Shown in pieces: positions 60,115-64,000 of a stretch of DNA of 64,000 nucleotides (within the stretch, counting starts at the first letter, position 1; the number at the start of each line of letters is the position of its first letter). Under the pieces are notes generated by a model that worked only from the letters and a program-made list of their open reading frames with translations, ran no database searches and had not been told where the DNA came from. The stretch covers positions 1 to 64,000 of the forward strand of contig JANNEO010000114.1 in assembly GCA_031378805.1 (NCBI GenBank), written 5' to 3'. Position numbers and translations under genes: made by a program. This DNA comes from JADCCX01 sp031378805. Lineage in GTDB: Bacteria; Pseudomonadota; Alphaproteobacteria; Rhizobiales; Beijerinckiaceae.

Positions 60115-60770
60115 GGCGCGACGATGCCATTGCCGTGCAGGCCCGTGATATCGCCGAACTGGCGCGGAAACGGCTTTATCCCGAGGCACGCTTCGCACCC
60201 GAAAACAGTGCGCACAGCGATCATGCCATCGCGGGCATGAACCCTTCGGCAGAGCACCTTGCGACGGCAAAGCCCGCAGCGGTGCTGATTCCGCTGTTGG
60301 CACGGGACGAAGGCCTGACGATGCTTTTGACCCGGCGTTCGGCGGGATTGCGGCAGCATTCCGGGCAGATCGCCTTTCCCGGCGGCAGGATCGATGCGGG
60401 CGATAATGGGGCCCTGGGTGCGGCATTGCGCGAGGCCGAGGAGGAAATCGGCCTGGCACCCCGTCATGTCACGCCGCTTGGCTTTCTGGGGCCCTATTTT
60501 TCGACGACCGGCTTTCGCATCACGCCCGTGGTGGCCTTGATGGATGCGGCGGCACCCTTGAAACCCAATGCCGGGGAGGTGGACGGCGTCTTCGAGGTGC
60601 CTTTCGCCTTTGTCATGGATCCCGCCAATCACCAGACTCATGAACGGGAATGGCAAGGCCAGATGCGGCGATACTTTGCTATCCCGCATGGCGATCACTA
60701 TATCTGGGGCGTAACCGCGGGAATCATCCGCATGCTCTGGCTGAGGCTGTATGCTCCGCGCGATCCTTGA
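60111..60770 (+). CDS. CoA pyrophosphatase, Nudix family
   Basis: The 219-residue protein has LLTRRSAGLRQHSGQIAFPGGRIDAGD followed by ALREAEEEIGL, the combined UPF0035 and Nudix box of coenzyme-A pyrophosphatases. ATG 60111 overlaps the DUF1285 stop by 4 bp. The frame is open upstream, but the overlap and family length support this start. Confidence 0.93.
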   Translation: MRRDDAIAVQARDIAELARKRLYPEARFAPENSAHSDHAIAGMNPSAEHLATAKPAAVLIPLLARDEGLTMLLTRRSAGLRQHSGQIAFPGGRIDAGDNGALGAALREAEEEIGLAPRHVTPLGFLGPYFSTTGFRITPVVALMDAAAPLKPNAGEVDGVFEVPFAFVMDPANHQTHEREWQGQMRRYFAIPHGDHYIWGVTAGIIRMLWLRLYAPRDP

Positions 60771-61020
60771 GGGACTGATCCTGTTCCTGCTGCCCTTCGC
60801 AGGATTTTCCTTGTACCTGCTGCTGGAAGGGCAAAACCCGCTGCATCCCGAGGTCTGGTCGCGCAAGGCGCTGTCCTGGCTGACGATCGTGGCGCTTGGC
60901 CTGTGCATCGCGGGGGTGATCGCGCTGGGCACGCAGCGCAGGGTCGAGCATGGCACCTTCGTGCCAAGCCATGTGGAGAAAGATGGCACCTTTGTTCCCG
61001 GCCAGTTCAAGCCGCAGTAG
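60751..61020 (+). CDS. DUF6111 family membrane protein
   Basis: The 89-residue protein has two membrane segments (LILFLLPFAGFSLYLLLEG and LTIVALGLCIAGVIALG) and the C-terminal GTFVPSHVEKDGTFVPGQF. It overlaps the Nudix gene by 20 bp and the cca gene by 38 bp. Function unknown. Confidence 0.88.
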   Translation: MLRAILEGLILFLLPFAGFSLYLLLEGQNPLHPEVWSRKALSWLTIVALGLCIAGVIALGTQRRVEHGTFVPSHVEKDGTFVPGQFKPQ

Positions 61021-62245
61021 CAAGGCGACGCAGGCGCTGCTGTCACGTCCTGGCGTGGCGGAGCTGCTTGGCGCTCTCCACAACGGCGCGGACGAGGCGC
61101 GGATCGTTGGCGGTGCGGTGCGGGACGCGCTGATGGGCCACAGCATCGGCGACATCGACATCGCCACGACCATGTTGCCGGATGCCGTGATGGCGCTTGC
61201 TTCCAGGCAGGACTGGAAAGCCGTTCCAACCGGTCTTGCGCATGGCACGGTCACCATTGTCATCGGCGGCATCCCCTTCGAGGTCACGACGCTGCGGCGT
61301 GACGTGGAGACCGATGGCCGACGCGCCGTGGTCGCCTTCAGCCGCGATTTTCGGGAGGATGCCTTGCGGCGGGATTTCACCCTCAATGCCATGTCTCTTT
61401 CGCCCGATGGCGTGGTGCATGATTACGCATCGGGTGTGGACGATGCCGCCGCGGGCTTGATCCGTTTCATGGGGGACGCGGAAGCAAGAATACGCGAGGA
61501 CTATCTGCGCATCCTGCGCTTCTTCCGCTTCCATGCCAGCCATGGCGTGGGCGACCCGGACGAGACGGGCGTCATCGCCTGCGGCAAGCTGGCGACGGGC
61601 CTGGCCCAGCTTTCGCGTGAGCGTGTCCGCCAGGAACTGCTCAAATTGCTGGCGGCTCCCGGTACGGCTGCCGCGGTGCGCCGCATGGACATGCTGGGGA
61701 TCACGGCATCCATGCTTCCCGAGTGCGCCATGGATATCGGCACCTTCGATCATCTGGCCTTGCTTGAGCTGCAACTGAAGCGGCCTGCCGATGCCATCCT
61801 GCGGCTGGCGGCACTCACCGGTGCGCCCGCAGAACTCAAGGCAAGGCTGAAACTGTCCAATGCCGATGCGGACCGCCTTGTGGTCGCCAATGCCTACGCC
61901 ACGGAAGCCGGAGTGGAAATACTCTCGCCAGCGGCAATTCGATCCCTGGTTTTTCGTGCCGGAGTTGCCGGGTTCACGGAGGCCCGTCTGCTCGGCGCGG
62001 CGCGACACAGGCTTTCGTCGCACTGTGTCCGGCGCAGCTTGCGCGCGGCTGCACCTGTGCTGGCTGATCCGCCGGGCAACCCGTTCAGAAGCGCTGCTGC
62101 GACTATCCTTGGTGTGCCACATGGCCCGCGCATGGGGCGCGTGTTGAAAGCGGCAACTGAACTGTGGCTGGACGAGGGCTTGCCGGACAACCAGACCCGG
62201 CATGATGCAATCCTGAAAGCGGCCGTCCGCAGCACACCCGATTGA
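60983..62245 (+). CDS. cca: CCA tRNA nucleotidyltransferase
   Basis: The 420-residue class II enzyme has IVGGAVRDALMGHSIGDIDIATT (GG and DxD), FSRDFREDALRRDFTLNAM and RIREDYLRILRFFRFHA. It adds or repairs the 3' CCA of tRNA. ATG 60983 has GGAG five bases upstream and lies inside the DUF6111 gene. Confidence 0.94.
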   Translation: MAPLFPASSSRSSKATQALLSRPGVAELLGALHNGADEARIVGGAVRDALMGHSIGDIDIATTMLPDAVMALASRQDWKAVPTGLAHGTVTIVIGGIPFEVTTLRRDVETDGRRAVVAFSRDFREDALRRDFTLNAMSLSPDGVVHDYASGVDDAAAGLIRFMGDAEARIREDYLRILRFFRFHASHGVGDPDETGVIACGKLATGLAQLSRERVRQELLKLLAAPGTAAAVRRMDMLGITASMLPECAMDIGTFDHLALLELQLKRPADAILRLAALTGAPAELKARLKLSNADADRLVVANAYATEAGVEILSPAAIRSLVFRAGVAGFTEARLLGAARHRLSSHCVRRSLRAAAPVLADPPGNPFRSAAATILGVPHGPRMGRVLKAATELWLDEGLPDNQTRHDAILKAAVRSTPD

Positions 62246-62311
62246 TGACCATGATTGACTCTGCCTGCCAGCGATTGCAGGTTCACGGGAGTGACAGCGT
62301 GGAGTGCCAGC

Positions 62312-62575
62312 ATGACCTCGAGCATCGAGCGTTATCCCCGCGATCTGGCGATCCGCGCCAGACAGGGCTTGTCTCGGGCGGCCGCGCAGCAAAGGCACGA
62401 CAGTCCTTGGCGGCGGGAGACATTCACTCTCCCCCGTGAAGACGCACGGGAGAAGGCGCGGGAGTGGTTCTCGCGCTTTCCCAAGGCGGCCTACATGACC
62501 GAAGTCGAGAGCTGGCGCGTGCTCGAAGGTGACACCATCGAGTTCACACTGCGCCGCCTGCCAACGGCGGATTGA
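62312..62575 (+). CDS. Conserved hypothetical protein
   Basis: The 87-residue protein (SSIERYPRDLAIRARQGLSR, FTLPREDAREKAREWFSRFPKAAYMTEVESWR) is one I associate with the 3' side of cca in this order, without known function. ATG 62312 is chosen for the family-like start. Confidence 0.7.
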   Translation: MTSSIERYPRDLAIRARQGLSRAAAQQRHDSPWRRETFTLPREDAREKAREWFSRFPKAAYMTEVESWRVLEGDTIEFTLRRLPTAD

Positions 62576-62580
62576 TCACC

Positions 62581-64000
62581 ATGACGTTGATCGCCAACAA
62601 ACCGACTGTCCTGGAAACGATTGGCCTGGAAACGATTGGCCTGAAAACGATTGGCCCGAAAACCACCGCCATGCGCACGATTCTTGCGACCGCTGCATTG
62701 GCCATGACCCTGGCCATGACCTTGGCCATGACCCTGGTATCGGCGGGCCTGGCACAGGTGCCGCCACGTCCCGCGGCCCAACCTGATCCGCGTTTGCTGG
62801 CCGCACAGCAGGCGTTCGAGGCGCTACCCGAGGCGGAAAGGCGGGCGATCCAGCGGGATCTCGGCTTTGCAGCGGCCTTCACGGGCGCAGCGCTGGGCAC
62901 CTTTGGCGCGCTCACCTTCGCGGGTATCCAGAACTTCCAGCGCGACAACGCCCTTGCTACCGATGGCATCCTGTCGTCGCAGGCTCGGCAACTGCTGGCA
63001 ACCAAGGCCAATGCCATTCGGGCCAGCCTGAAATTCGCTGTCCTCGACGATGCAAGGACAGGCGTGAAGATCGGCGTGCCGCAAGGCGTCTTCACGAAGC
63101 GTGAGCCCATCGCAGCGGGCGGCAGTCGCTGGCAGACCGCGGATGGCAAGGCCACGCTTGATACGACAACGGCGGCAGCGGGTGGCGAGACACTGGCGCA
63201 GCTCTATGAGAAGGCGCTGGTTTCCAACACGCCCACCCGCAAGGTAACCTACAAACTGCTGCGTCCGGATTTCTTCGTTGTGGCGGGCGAAACGCCGACC
63301 GGCAAATTCTATCGCCGTATGACCAGCGGCGCAGATGGAGCCATCCGGGGCTTTACGATCAGCTACGACAAGGCCCTGGCGGGCGACATGGACCGCCTGG
63401 TGATTTCGGTTGCCAACAGCTTCGACGCCTTTCCTCAGGCGACAGCGAATGCAACCGCTCCGGTTGCAGCAACTCAAAGACCCGCCGTACCGTCCCTGAC
63501 GCTGCCTGGCGCGGTGTCGGCACCCCCGGCTGCGCCACGCGAGAGACTGGCCTCCGGCCTCATCCTCGACGGTGGTTTCCTGCTGACAGCGGAGAGCGGC
63601 ACGAAAGATTGCAAGACGCTGACCGCCGGTCCACGCAAGACAGCGGCACGGGTCGTCGTGTCGGACAGCACGGCAGGACTGGTGCTGCTCAAGGTGGAGG
63701 GGCTTGCCCGTTCCGGAGTGGCCCTTGCCCTCGGTGCTGGCACCAAGCCCGAGGCGAACCTGACCGTGGTCAGCCAGGCCTGGATCAATGCCGCGCCTGG
63801 CGGCACTTTTGCCCAGGCCATGACAACCGCGCCCACCCGGATCGCGGCGCCGTTGCAGCCTGGTGGCGCCGGGGCAGCGCTGTTTGATGACGCGGGCGCA
63901 TTGGTCGGCATTGTCGTGGATGATCCAGGCGCACGCCGCCAGGTGGCCGGCGTCGTACCGGCCTCACGTTACCGTTACGCTCCCGCTGAAGACATTGCGG
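62581..64000 (+). CDS. Secreted serine protease-like protein, C-terminus cut
   Basis: An open frame of 473 codons runs off the window end. After a signal peptide (TILATAALAMTLAMTLAMTL, cleavage near SAGLAQ) it has a peptidoglycan-binding-like region (IQRDLGFAAAFTGAALGTFG, then IQNFQRDNALATDGILSS), a 120-residue middle domain, and a trypsin-like domain from about residue 330, with VVVSDSTAGLVLLKVEG (Asp region) and GGAGAALFDDAGALVGIV, where the usual catalytic GNSG is GGAG, so Ser looks absent. The start is uncertain: ATG 62581, or ATG 62671 at the repeat end. Confidence 0.75.
   Translation, partial: MTLIANKPTVLETIGLETIGLKTIGPKTTAMRTILATAALAMTLAMTLAMTLVSAGLAQVPPRPAAQPDPRLLAAQQAFEALPEAERRAIQRDLGFAAAFTGAALGTFGALTFAGIQNFQRDNALATDGILSSQARQLLATKANAIRASLKFAVLDDARTGVKIGVPQGVFTKREPIAAGGSRWQTADGKATLDTTTAAAGGETLAQLYEKALVSNTPTRKVTYKLLRPDFFVVAGETPTGKFYRRMTSGADGAIRGFTISYDKALAGDMDRLVISVANSFDAFPQATANATAPVAATQRPAVPSLTLPGAVSAPPAAPRERLASGLILDGGFLLTAESGTKDCKTLTAGPRKTAARVVVSDSTAGLVLLKVEGLARSGVALALGAGTKPEANLTVVSQAWINAAPGGTFAQAMTTAPTRIAAPLQPGGAGAALFDDAGALVGIVVDDPGARRQVAGVVPASRYRYAPAEDIA
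62611..62670 (+). repeat. 15-bp tandem repeat before the signal peptide
   Basis: Units CTGGAAACGATTGGC, CTGGAAACGATTGGC, CTGAAAACGATTGGC and the diverged CCGAAAACCACCGCC follow one another and end exactly at ATG 62671. In frame they encode LETIG, LETIG, LKTIG. Confidence 0.95.
62701..62736 (+). repeat. 12-bp tandem repeat in the signal peptide
   Basis: GCCATGACCCTG, GCCATGACCTTG, GCCATGACCCTG encode AMTL three times and make the hydrophobic core of the signal peptide. Confidence 0.95.

Noticed and set aside
60950..60990. Duplicated ATGGCACCTT segment in the DUF6111 gene
   Set aside because: The duplicated GTFVP is, as far as I recall, a normal feature of this family and not part of the minisatellite pattern.

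Overview
The window looks like a chromosomal segment of an alphaproteobacterium of the order Hyphomicrobiales (Rhizobiales). The base composition is high in G+C. Several gene strings are typical of that order: cobS/cobT with a DnaJ-like gene and bolA; murA, hisD, UPF0262 and a low-molecular-weight phosphatase; MoxR, DUF58 and DUF4159; and DUF1285, Nudix, DUF6111 and cca. There are also typical small families (DUF1192, DUF1194, DUF2937, IalB, a YkgO-type L36). I see no tRNA or rRNA gene, no CRISPR array, no transposase and no replication origin. Genus cannot be decided from the sequence alone.

Layout. 1-11 kb: a cut VapBC module, a GNAT enzyme, a thioesterase, ETF-ubiquinone oxidoreductase, a uracil-DNA glycosylase, a phytase-like esterase, then cobT and cobS separated by an inserted Phd/PIN toxin-antitoxin module, a DnaJ-like gene and bolA around a palindromic intergenic element, and a DUF1778/GNAT toxin-antitoxin pair. 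10.8-24 kb: an outer-membrane barrel protein, rpmJ, TPR and VWA-like secreted proteins, two exporters, truA, leuD, an Mrp ATPase, a MoeA-like protein, CoxG and an SDR. 24-28 kb: a polysaccharide cluster (pyruvyl transferase, UDP-GlcNAc 2-epimerase, glycosyltransferase). 28-36 kb: an ECF sigma factor, an IalB protein, rlmN, a second SDR, and a LuxR-type regulator directly upstream of a processive GT2 glycosyltransferase. 36-40 kb: the murA-hisD housekeeping block.

40.3-42.2 kb is a distinctly AT-rich island: a controller protein, a candidate restriction endonuclease and a convergent DNA methyltransferase, with operator-like repeats in front. It sits where relatives usually carry infA. 42-52.5 kb: DUF2937, a WD40 protein, an URC1-type GTP-cyclohydrolase-like protein, a TadD-like lipoprotein, a SleB hydrolase, an SRAP protein, and an asnB/glycosyltransferase pair. 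52-59 kb: a four-gene MoxR/DUF58/DUF4159/VWA-like membrane cluster. 59.5-64 kb: DUF1285, CoA pyrophosphatase, DUF6111, cca, and a secreted trypsin-like protein cut by the window end.

The most unusual thing I see is not a gene cluster but a sequence habit. At least five unrelated loci carry short tandem repeats with unit lengths divisible by three (12, 15 or 18 bp). The units differ in sequence from locus to locus and lie at gene edges, in signal-peptide leaders or inside coding frames. Other points worth attention are the operator/promoter of the toxin-antitoxin module inside cobST, which appears to make a leaderless transcript; the restriction-modification island with candidate C-boxes; and a LuxR-type regulator with two changed ligand-pocket residues next to a glycosyltransferase.
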